NCBI GenBank assembly: GCA_949358305.1
Contig: OX442321.1
Coordinates: forward strand, 9,265,605-9,325,604
Origin: Strigamia acuminata
Lineage: Eukaryota > Arthropoda > Chilopoda > Geophilomorpha > Linotaeniidae
Length of the DNA: 60,000 nt
Reading direction: 5' to 3'
Below are positions 1 through 10,113 of the stretch, piece by piece. Position 1 is the stretch's first letter. Each line of letters opens with the position of its first letter. The notes beneath the pieces are model-generated. The model saw only the letters and a program-made list of their open reading frames with translations. It did not search any database and was not told the origin of the DNA. A program made the position numbers and the translations under genes.

Positions 1-71
1 TAGAGTTCATTGATTTATAACGAAATAAGATTGAAGTTTTTAATTAATTTCTATTCTGGTTAATTCTGCAG

Positions 72-2238
72 GAAGTAAACGATCCTTTTAAAAACGACGC
101 GAACGAAGGTTGCGACGAAAAAACAACACAATCGCTACGAGAATTAGGTGCATTTGGTTTACAAGTGCCTACCGAACTCGACGGAGTCGGACTGAACAAC
201 ACGCAATATGCAAGAATGGTCGAGATCGTTGGAGCTAACGATCTGGGAGTTGGAATTTTTCTCGGAGCGCATCAATCCATCGGCTTTAAAGGAATACTCT
301 TATTTGGAAACGAAAGCCAAAAGAAAAAATACTTGCCCAAAGTGGCCACAGGAGAGAATTTTGCCGCATTTTGTCTCACGGAACCATCCAGTGGTTCCGA
401 TGCAAACGTAAAGAAAAAAAAAAAGAAAAATTATTATAAATTTCTGTCTTAATTTCCGTATTAATTCTACAGTCGATCAAATCCAGAGCCGTATTGTCTC
501 CTGATGGCAAGCATTACATATTAAACGGAAGCAAAATTTGGATCAGTAATGGCGGAATAGCAGAAATTTTCACTGTATTCGCACAGGTGTAAATTGTTTA
601 TTTTTTTTTTTTTACTAATAATTTGATCTAAAAATTTATCTTTTTGGCTTTAGACACCCATTAAAGACGCGTCGGGAAACGTCACGGATAAAATCACAGC
701 TTTTATAGTTGAAAGGGGGTTCGGAGGAGTGAAATCGGGTCCTCCTGAGAAGAAAATGGGCATTAAAGCTTCAAATACTGCAGAACTTTACTTCGATGAT
801 TGTAAAATCCCCGTTGAAAACGTATTGGGACAACCGGGTGAGGGATTTAAAGTGAGTTAAAATATTTTTGCTTTTGTTTTATTTTAATATTTTGCATATT
901 TTTTTTTTTTAGGTCGCTATGAATATTTTAAATAACGGACGTTTTGGAATGGCCGCAGCGTTGTCTGGAACGATGAAAGCGTGCATTAGTAAAGCTGTCG
1001 AATTTGCCACGACCCGCACGCAGTTTGGTCAGAAGATTGAAAATTACGGAACGATACAAGAGAAAATAGCTCGTATGATCATGATGCATTACGTCACTGA
1101 AGTATATAAACGAATGAAATTATAATTTATTCTCGGATTAACGAGTTTTCAATTTTTTTAGTCCATGGCGTTTATGGTGGCGAGCAATATGGATCGTGGG
1201 TCGGTCGATTTTCAGTTAGAAGCTGCAATTAGTAAAATATTTGGTTCCGAGGCTGCGTGGTACGTCGTTGACGAAGCTATTCAAATAATGGGCGGAATGG
1301 GGTTCATGAAAGAAAGCGGCTTGGAACGTGTCATGAGAGATATAAGGATTTTTCGCATATTTGAAGGCACGAATGACATTTTACGATTATTTATCATTCT
1401 CACAGGTAAAAAAAAAAATAAATAAAAATTACGAAAGAAAATTGTTAGTGATTATTGTTTTTAAATGTTTTAGGCATCCAAAACGCTGGTAGTCATCTAA
1501 AGGAGCTCCAAAAAGCACTTCAAAATCCAGCTTCGAATTTCGGTGTAATTTTGGATGCTGGTGCCAAACGTGCGTGGAGAATGGTGGGATTGTCCAGTGC
1601 TCCTTCCCTAGCTGGTCACGTACATCCAAATTTGTCAGATGTTGGAAGTTTGGTGAAGAAAAATAAAAGAAAATGTGTATATGAAAAACAAAATGATTTT
1701 AACGATTTTTTTGTGCACCTTTTAGGCTTCGAAATCGATCGAAATGTTTGGCTCGTCGGTCGAAAACATATTGATCAAACTCGGCAAGAAAGTTGTCGGT
1801 ATGGATTTATGGATTTATGGATTATTAAAATAAAATAATTTTTTTCTTCAATTTTTTTAACATGTGATTTGATTTTTAGATGAACAGTTTTTGTTGAATC
1901 GATTAGCCAATGCGGGAATCGATATTTACAGCATGATGGTCGTTCTGTCTCGAGCCTCGCGCGCTTTAAACGACAAGACGAGCACAGCTGCTCACGAGGA
2001 AAAAATTACTCGGGTGTGGTGCACCGAGGTAATGAATATTAAATATACACAATTTTATTTTGAATTAGAAATTTAGTTATTGGAAAATTAATTTTTTAAG
2101 GCCCATAAAAGAATAACTGACAATTTAGAAGAACTTACGGCGAGTGATAGTCAGAAGAATTTCGCCGCGATGAAACAAATTTCAATCGAAGTATGTCAGA
2201 ATGGTGGAGTTTGCAGTGAACATCCTCTTCGTCTTTGA
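72..2238 (+). CDS. ACADVL: Very-long-chain acyl-CoA dehydrogenase, 3' part (mitochondrial beta-oxidation)
   Basis: Nine exons are readable: 72-407, 473-586, 654-851, 913-1101, 1162-1405, 1474-1652, 1726-1798, 1880-2028 and 2101-2238. They join in frame to 539 residues. The family is about 650 residues long, so roughly 115 N-terminal residues, including the mitochondrial import signal, lie upstream of the window. Visible signatures are the FAD-domain segment [13 protein letters not shown], the substrate loop [11 protein letters not shown], the helical-domain segment [13 protein letters not shown], and RIFEGTND, which carries the catalytic glutamate. The long C-terminal extension after that motif (exons 6-9) is typical of VLCAD and ACAD9 and absent from short- and medium-chain enzymes. 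The enzyme makes the first double bond in long-chain acyl-CoA, passes electrons to ETF, and acts at the inner mitochondrial membrane. ACAD9 is the main alternative; the C-terminal half reads closer to VLCAD. Confidence 0.93.
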
Positions 2239-2336
2239 GTCGTGTAGTTCTGGCATTGTGTAGAAAATGTAAACAAATTGTGGAAATTAATCATTGCACA
2301 TTGAGAAACATAAACAGTCGTTTGTAACATGAATTC

Positions 2337-2342
2337 AATAAA
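2337..2342 (+). promoter_or_regulatory. Poly(A) signal of the acyl-CoA dehydrogenase gene
   Basis: AATAAA lies 99 bp after the TGA stop. The next gene's start codon follows only about 90 bp later, so the two genes are nearly abutting and the downstream promoter must sit in or beside this 3' end. Confidence 0.6.
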
Positions 2343-2429
2343 GAGCGCAGTATAGTAGGTGTACAACTTTAATTCCAGATTAGAACGTGTGTCGCTAGAT
2401 GGCGAGAGTGAATGTAAATAAGCTCCACG

Positions 2430-5400
2430 ATGATTAGAATATTTCTAGTGTTTTTCTTTTCCTTAAATGAATATTCCAGCGCAAAGTAAATTATAAATTT
2501 CATTAATATACACACATTAAGAATTATTTTTATACGATTTAGTGGAAAACAAATTTTACTCACTGCAAAATCAACTCTTAAACCAGCAATAACGTATCAT
2601 CCTTGCATCCCCGAGCTGTTTATTTACTCCTAGTAAGTAATGGAATATGAATAAAAATTAATTTGGACGTGTTTGAACTTCAAACAAACAACATATTTTA
2701 GTATAAACATACATGTTGGTAGACATATTGATGGAAAATCCATTTCCCCTTTATCCATAAATGATTCATTACTTCAGGTAAATTTTACATTTAAATTTAT
2801 AATTTACTTTATTTAATTCGATTTTTTTTGTTTCCAAGTCTCTTAAATCGGGCGATACCGGTATCGCTGAAGTTTCCGATGCAAACTTTCTACTTGACGA
2901 AAACGTAGCTTTAATTATCAATAATAAAGTGGTCATTTACAATATGGAGAACAAATCGTACGAATTTATTGGATCGAGTAATTAAATTGAGTGAATTAAT
3001 TCCAGAACCAAAAAGTAATGTTTTATTATTTTTATATATAATTATTTTAGAATTCAGTAACAAATTTGACTTCTTATCCACGTACACTTGTTGCAATGTG
3101 TCTGCACTGTGGTGCCAAAAATACTCGTGCATTTTAGCAGCCTATAGATTAAAATCACCCACTAATTACGAAAATGTATTATTCTCTCACAACTGCTCTG
3201 AGAATAGTATAAAAATTATTCGACTTAATACGGTGACCGTAAATTATTTTAATTATTTATTTCTGTAAATCATTTAACTGATTTCCACAGTCTGATATAT
3301 CATCCTTAATTATAATTGCATCGCTTGAATCTCTCGCCACAGTTGTTTCGCATAAAGATAAACAAACTGTAGGTAGAAATCTGAGCTATATTTACTCAAT
3401 TTTTAATTAATTACATTTATTAAATCCAGGCTATAGTGAAATACTATTCATTTGGAGACTTGCCTGCAGTCACAGCCTACAGATTTAATATTTATGATAA
3501 TGTTATATTGGGCGCAGCCAGTTTTCCAGGTCAGGATGATTTTCTTCTTATTTGGGCTGAATCTGCTTTATTTTACTCCATAAATGCGGGTAATTAAATG
3601 AAAGAATAATTTTAATAAATTCTAAATTTTAAACAAATCTTTAAATTTCGTTAGGACAAATTATATTGCCTTTAAAAATATATCACATTGATCCAGGGGA
3701 TAAAAATATTTCTAGTGTGACTCACTTCCAATTGAGCGGCCCATTTGTTGCGAGTACAGTTGCCTTGGAAACTTAAAAGTTAAAATCATGCAGTTTTTTG
3801 TATTTGTTTATTTATTTTTAGATTCTGCTGGTCATTTTGCTTTTCTGACATTAAATGGAGACGTAATATATGGAGCAGTTTCTCTGCATGCTTTTGCTTT
3901 AATGGTTATTTAATTTAAAAATTGATTTTTTTATAAAAAAAATTGTACAGAAATGTAATTTTTCAGGCTCGAAATCTCACAGACCCTTCTTTAATGGAAG
4001 TGCTATTTATTTCAAGCCGGCCAGCATCAGCATTAAAATTACTAAGTGGGAGTGTGCAGAATGATGACTCCATAAAAATAGAAGCTAAAAATGTTGAAAA
4101 GAATAGTTTATTTCCCAAAAGCATGATGAAATGCACAGTTAGACATTGAAATATTATTTATTTATTTTATTTTATTTTATTATTATTTTTTTAAATAATA
4201 AAAATAATTTCAGACTTCTCGTTTTGAATTATCGTTGCCAGTGGATGATATTTACTTGGATAAAGCTGATTCCCTTACTATAATCGCCAAACACATCCAT
4301 AAAATTGGGTTTGAACATAATTTAGCTGTGACAGTTGCCATGGCAACTTCTCTCGAGCATCAAGTAACGACACTTTCAACTCAACAAAACACAGTCACCG
4401 GTTTCACTGAAGATGTACTGGTTAGTTAATTGAATTGTTTAATAAAATTACACCTAAATTTGAAGTGTTTTTATTTTTCAATATAGAGCATTAAACTGAT
4501 GTTAAATGAAGAGTTTAAAGAAAAGCAAAAACATGAGTTGGAAATTTGAAACGAAAAAAAATAAAAAAATAAATAATTTACGGTTAATTGTTATTTACAG
4601 AATCAGAGATCAACCCTTATCGGTAAACCGGGTTCACATTTATGCCTCGAAAGAACCGATTGGCTGTAAAATACGAGTACACGATGTTGCACACGTCTCC
4701 ATCGGCTGCCCTGCACAACGCAGACTTGTGGTGAAGAACAACCAAGAGTATGTTTATTTCAATAACCATAAATTTATACAATTTTTAACAAAAAAATCAT
4801 TTTAGACTTATTTTCTGCAACAATTTCAAGAGTAATAATTACACCCAAACTATAAAAAAGTGATGTTTTTAATTCGATCTAAAAATCCGAAAAGAAAAAT
4901 AATAATACTTATTGAGATTTAATTTAATTTAACAGTACACCATTAACATCAAACTATTTTTCAAAAAAACGTTATCCATTTGCTACTGTTGTTTCCGACG
5001 AATCAATTAAAGTTATCTACAATTTCACCCTGTTTGGCTGTCCATTAGTGACGAGTTTACTCAAACCTCTAATACCAATAGTTCATTTGTATGATGGAAA
5101 CAAGGATCTTGGTCCCATCAACGGGGATTTCACGGTGTTTAGTATTTTCGGACACACAGATCACACTTTTGTGCTGAATCCAGTCGACGCTGGGTGTTCA
5201 GTGGCGCCCCAAACGTGGTCTAGGATGATGGGCGCGAGTAAAGATCCAAGAGCTGCGTGGACTGGCGCTGTAAGTGTAATAATCTCGTGTTTCAAACCGG
5301 AATCAAGTTAATTAATTATCAAATTAAAAGAATTATGTTCCGTGTTATGTTAACCCGAGTGAAGTCACTGGTGCCGAAGAAGTAGACATTACCGAAGATT

Positions 5401-5796
5401 ATGAAATAATTAATTCCACTAATGGGAACGGAATTAATATTTTATCTACCTCAGATCAGCTGACATTTTTTGAACTTGTTCTTTTAGATCCTGCTTTAAG
5501 GTCTAAAAATTATTATTATTGTTTTTTAGATACACATAATTTTTTTTTAAAAAGTTTTTTCTATTTTTTTTAGTTTTTGTGATTTAAGAGCAAATTTTGC
5601 AGTGCACAACGTATACAGCTTACAAGTCTGGAACACATGGGCGCCATTAGTTGTTTGTTTCTGCTTCCTCGTCATTAGTTTCGTCATTTTAATCGCTGTG
5701 TTTTTTTATTGCCGACTTCAATTGGTCGAACGAATGTTCCTCGAGCCCAAAGGAGATGAATGGGACGACTTGAGCGAAGAGTCTCAAGAACTCTAA
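2430..5796 (+). CDS. CatSper auxiliary subunit, delta/epsilon-like (sperm calcium channel)
   Basis: Sixteen exons join in frame to 740 residues: 2430-2485, 2543-2632, 2702-2777, 2839-2977, 3051-3232, 3291-3368, 3430-3589, 3655-3753, 3822-3862, 3967-4137, 4214-4420, 4487-4536, 4601-4747, 4936-5269, 5331-5500 and 5574-5796. The start gives a hydrophobic signal peptide (MIRIFLVFFFSLNEYSSA). A large extracellular part follows, then one transmembrane helix near residues 690-713 and a short acidic cytoplasmic tail. The C-terminal ectodomain resembles CATSPERD/CATSPERE: LYDGNKD, then DAGCSVAPQTWSRMMG, then the AAWTGANYVPCY segment, then LLDPALSFCDLRANFAV just before the membrane. In the known complex these single-pass subunits form a canopy over the CatSper pore in the sperm flagellum. 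Delta versus epsilon is not resolved. The stop codon is almost fused to an AATAAA (5798-5803). Confidence 0.8.
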
Positions 5797-6577
5797 GAAT
5801 AAACTGCAGAAACCACCCACGCGAGACGCAACAAGGTCAATATTAACGGAACCGGAGTACCGTTGACCCACTTGTGTATAATCAATTGTATTAAAACGAG
5901 CCATTTCCTTTAAACTGTGTCATCGTTGTCTCTCACCCCGGATTTGAAGCCAGCACAGGAGCACACCCCTCTCGAGTAGGGCGGTTTTGATCCGTCCACG
6001 GTTCCGGGACAGGTGGGGGCCCCTTGCAGATTATAAGGAATAAAACTAGGCCACTGGCAGCAGACTCCTATTGTGTACGCGACGGATAACAAGGAATACT
6101 TGAGATTACCTGAGAATACTTAAGAGAGCCGCGGAACAAGACGTTCCGTTCTTTTGCCGTTCCACTTGTTTTTACTCGACTTGAAAACCGGTAGGTGAAT
6201 TCAACATAAAAACAAGGTAAAAATAAGGAAAAAGAGGATTTTTTTGAGACAAGTTTAGGTGTAATTGAGTTTAAAAACACGTATTAGTTGAATGATTATT
6301 ACGTGAAATGAGCGATGTGTAAAAGGTCGAGTTTGTTTTCGTTGAGGGTTATTTGTAAGTTGCTTCTCCTTCCCTTCCGGCTGGCCTCGATGACCACAAG
6401 GTCACGGTCGAGATAAGTTTAGCATAGCCGTAGGATATCCTCTTTTGACTTATTCCAACCTATTGTTTGCATGCTATATTTCTTCTAAGCACAGCGAGTG
6501 ACCATTTTGCTTTTGCTCGCATTTTGCAGCTGGCCCTCAGGGCGGCCATCACACCTTTCCATTTGACAGCCGTCACG
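5797..6577. other. Intergenic: CatSper-like 3' end and ZP gene 1 upstream region
   Basis: No coding exon was found. AATAAA occurs immediately after the upstream stop (5798-5803) and again at 6039-6044. A moderately GC-rich stretch at about 5930-6030 shows no conserved reading frame. The 6290-6570 part probably holds the ZP gene 1 promoter and 5' leader, but no clear TATA box was seen. Confidence 0.4.
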
Positions 6578-8330
6578 ATGAACCTACTGCTCAAATTACT
6601 CATTTTCGCACTTATATCCAAGGTATTTATACATTTTTCTTATTCAAACTCGTGCTTTGCTCATTAAAAACACAAAATTTAATTTAAGAAGAACAAAATT
6701 ACTATCCCTATTATTTTATTTTATTTTATTTTACTTTATTTTATTTTATTTTTTAAATTTCAAGGTTAATACTCAATCTGAAAAGACAGATTTGCAACCC
6801 GAGCATCGGTTTTTAGTCGATCCAAGTGCTCCGTTTATGGACAATCCTACGTCAGATTTACCCCAAATTAAAACAGTCAATGTCGCTTGTGAGAAAAACA
6901 AGATGCGAGTATTTTTGGAATTCGATCGCCCTTTCTACGGTATGGTCTTCTCTAAAGGCCATTTCAGTGACAAAAGATGTCTTCACTTGCCGGCCGGCAG
7001 TGGCAAACTTAACATCGATTTCGACATTGGTTTATCGTCCTGTGGTCTAACGGCTCGCAGCAACACCGTCGGAACTGACGGTAACGGTGCAGGGGCTTAC
7101 ATTGAGAACACCGTCATAATTCAATACGATCCCATGGTGCAGGAAGTGTGGGATCAAGCGAGAAAACTACGATGCACATGGTAAGACGAATACACACAAA
7201 CAAATATAAAAATTGCGCAACTAAAAGATGAATATATATATTTTTTTAGGTACGATTTTTACGAAAAATCGGTCGCTTTTAAACCGTTCAACATCGACTC
7301 GATGCAGGCTGTTACGGCGAATTTCCTCGGTGATAACCTCCAATGCTGGATGCAGATCCAAGCGGGCAAAGGTCCATGGGCCAGCGAAGTTTCAGGAATC
7401 GTGAAAATCGGGCAAACGATGACGATGGTGTTAGCCATCAAAGACGACGACAACAAATTCGACATTTTGGTCCGCAATTGCGTGGCGCACGACGGTAAAC
7501 GGCCACCGATCCAACTGGTGGACAACCAAGGATGCATCACTCGTCCAAAGGTCATGAGCCCCTTCACGAAAATTAACAACTTTGGTCCTTCAGCCTCGGT
7601 CGTTTCGTACGCATACTTTCAAGCATTCAAATTTCCCGACTCGATGGAAGTCTTCTTTCAATGCGTCATTCAAGTGTGTCGAGATCATTGCCCCGAACCA
7701 AAGTGCGCAAACGCAGCCGTAGTGGACAACCGAGTACACATTCCACCCACTTTGCCACCTCAGACGCCCAATCACCTTCCGTTTCCACCCGGTTTACACA
7801 ATCCGAATGAAAAAATACACATGTTACCGTACCCGCCTCCTCACCACTCCTTACCGCCAATTCCCGCACCTGTCCCCGTACCACTGTCAGCCGGGTACTC
7901 GAGCGTTGGACGAGTGGGCGTCGCGTCAGACGAGACGACGTTGGTAAGCAACGAAAGTAGTGACAATGCGCAGCAACATTTGCCTTTGGGAAGTCCACGT
8001 TCGTTTGACGATACGGTCGGGGAGACGGAGAGCGCCGCGAACAAAGTCAATCGTTCGAAAAGGAGTGATCCGACGACTGATGTGAGGACAACTGGACATC
8101 TTAGGGTAGTGGCCCCGGGAGATGTGGCGTTTAATCTTGGGATTGGAAACGAGACGGTGGTGATGGCCGCGCCTTTTGATAACAACGCGGTGTGTCTTCC
8201 CTTGTCTGGTTTCGTAGCGGGGCTTGTTCTGCTTCTTTTTACACTTTGCATGATGATGCTTGTAGCGACGTTCATGTTTTTAAGATTAAGGACGTATAGA
8301 GCTAAGGAAACCGCTGCTATTTTCCAGTAA
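6578..8330 (+). CDS. ZP-domain transmembrane protein 1 (cuticlin/papillote/piopio type)
   Basis: Three exons (6578-6622, 6765-7180, 7250-8330) encode 513 residues. Exon 1 is a signal peptide (MNLLLKLLIFALISK). The zona pellucida domain spans about residues 50-306, beginning VNVACEKNKMRV and ending near CRDHCPEPKC. A proline-rich linker follows. The motif NRSKRS at about residue 422 fits a furin-type site, the usual release point of ZP proteins. A transmembrane helix at about 474-498 and a short basic tail complete the protein. ZP domains polymerise outside the cell; in arthropods and nematodes such proteins link the apical epithelium to cuticle. The neighbouring gene at 10114 is a clear paralogue with the segment RPPIQLVDNQGC identical. 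The family assignment is firm; orthology to a named fly gene is not. Confidence 0.9.
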
Positions 8331-9370
8331 CTTTGTCATTTTTGTTTTTGATTTTATTCTATAATTGTTGTTTCTACCTCTTGCCACTTTACGCAGCTCA
8401 AAATTACGTAAAAAACACAGAGAATTCGGTATACTTGTCTAACAAGACGGTACCAGTGATTAAAACACCAAATATCAACCTGTTTTATACGAATTTCTTA
8501 CATTTTACTTAATTCTTAATCTTTTTTTTATTTTAAATCTTAAAATTATTTATTTTTAAACATTTTCTGTATTTATTATTTAACGAAAAAAATTAAATAA
8601 ACTGTTACATCGATGTAGCTCATTTTATAACACAATTGTAACATTTTAAATCCTTGTGTGATTATATGCGTGACAGATGAATAAAAGTTGAACGATTCTA
8701 TTCAAAAAATTGTTTTTAATTTGTTTTTTCTTCTCACATGCGTGCTCGGAGAACAGGATGTGCAAAAGGAAGCCATATAATCACAAGGACATGCTTAGCT
8801 AACTGTGAGCCATCTATTTACCCCCCAGTCGGTCAAGGGGCGAGCAGCACACCGTTGAAACAGGTTTGATAACCTAGTGCCCTCCAAGGGGCGAGGCACA
8901 ACCCGGAACCTTGCAACGTGCCCTACAGGAGATTTTGCATTTCACTCCCCACCTTGCGGGGGGAAAGAAATGCGAATACACAGCGAGATGCCATTCAAGT
9001 TCATCGACCTGTCTTGAACTTGCTACTCTCTCTGTGGCAGACCTGGTGCCAGATTTCTTGCCAGTAGGTCGTGTGAAATTTTACACAAAACCAATTGATT
9101 CGAAAAAGATAAAACTAAAAAGAAAAAATTGAAAGGGACTGATAAACATTTCAAATTTTGACGGCTTAAATTGTTTATGGCTGACATCGATTAATAACTA
9201 ACGAAACAAATACAGATTGGCAGATTCAAACCAAACGTGAATAGTGGATACTATTCAAATAACATTGAGGATTATTTTACTAGTAAAAATAAATGTCTTT
9301 TTTTAGATTTATATCTTTTATACTTTGTATTTAATTTAGATTTTGCTGTCAAAACAATTTTATTTTATTT
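8331..9370. other. ZP gene 1 3' UTR and intergenic DNA with a GC-rich block
   Basis: AATAAA-like signals at about 8595 and 8680 suggest the ZP gene 1 transcript ends before 8720. From about 8800 to 9060 base composition shifts to GC-rich, and the motif AAGGGGCGAG occurs twice about 50 bp apart. No reading frame there looks coding. It may be a dispersed repeat; this cannot be decided without the genome. Confidence 0.35.
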
Positions 9371-9374
9371 AGTA

Positions 9375-9795
9375 ATGAGCTAGCCAATAATGCTTAATTT
9401 TCAACAATTAGCTAGTCAATATAATGCTTAATTTTCAATATGCTGTGATTTATTAATGCTTTATTTTTCAATATACTGATATTTATTAATGCTTTATTTT
9501 TCAACAATGCAGCTAGTCAATATAATGCTTGTTTTTAAACAATGCAACTAGTCAATATAATGCTTGTTTTTAAACAATGCAACTAGTCAATATAATGCTT
9601 GATTTTTGACAATGTACTACCGGTAGTCAATACAATGCTTGATTTTTGACAATGTACTACCGGTAGTCAATATAATGCTTGATTTTCAACAATGTACTAC
9701 CAGTAGTCAATATAATGCTTAATTTTTAACAATGTACTACCGGTAGTCAATATAATGCTTGGTTTAATGTACTAGTCAGTATAATGCCAATTTTT
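9375..9795 (+). repeat. Minisatellite, 35-40 bp units, about ten copies
   Basis: The core TAGTCAATATAATGCTTG recurs with small changes. Early units (about 9375-9600) are variable, some near 35-36 bp with the spacer TTTTTAAACAATGCAAC. Later units (about 9600-9760) are 40 bp with the spacer ATTTTTGACAATGTACTACC. The later units create the perfect 12-bp palindrome ACTACCGGTAGT. The block ends about 170 bp upstream of the TATA box of ZP gene 2. Confidence 0.9.
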
Positions 9796-9965
9796 TTTAC
9801 AATGAACTGGCTGCTAGCATTGCTTTACTGCTTGCACTGCTAACCAATAATGTTTGACGACACGTTGCAACACCAAGCGGTGAAATTCAGAATTTCACCC
9901 CGTTCACCTTCTTCTCTATTAAATAACCTGCGGAAATAAAGAGGGCCGCGCATTTCTGAGGTCAC

Positions 9966-9973
9966 TATAAATA
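9966..9973 (+). promoter_or_regulatory. TATA box of ZP gene 2
   Basis: TATAAATA lies about 140 bp before the ZP gene 2 start codon, at a spacing that predicts transcription start near 9995-10000. A TATA promoter fits a strongly regulated, tissue-restricted gene such as a cuticle-linker protein. Confidence 0.6.
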
Positions 9974-10113
9974 CAAAGTCGTGGTGAAGGTAAAGGTTAC
10001 TTTCATTTGATATTCGCAGCTAGGTAAAATCCACGTGGGAGGAATCGAGACTCGAGAAACAATTGATTTGTGGTTATTTCTAATTAGTTAATAGCTGAAG
10101 ATCAGCTGTAATC

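Noticed and set aside
7841-8275. 144-codon minus-strand open frame
   Set aside because: Shadow of the ZP gene 1 last exon.
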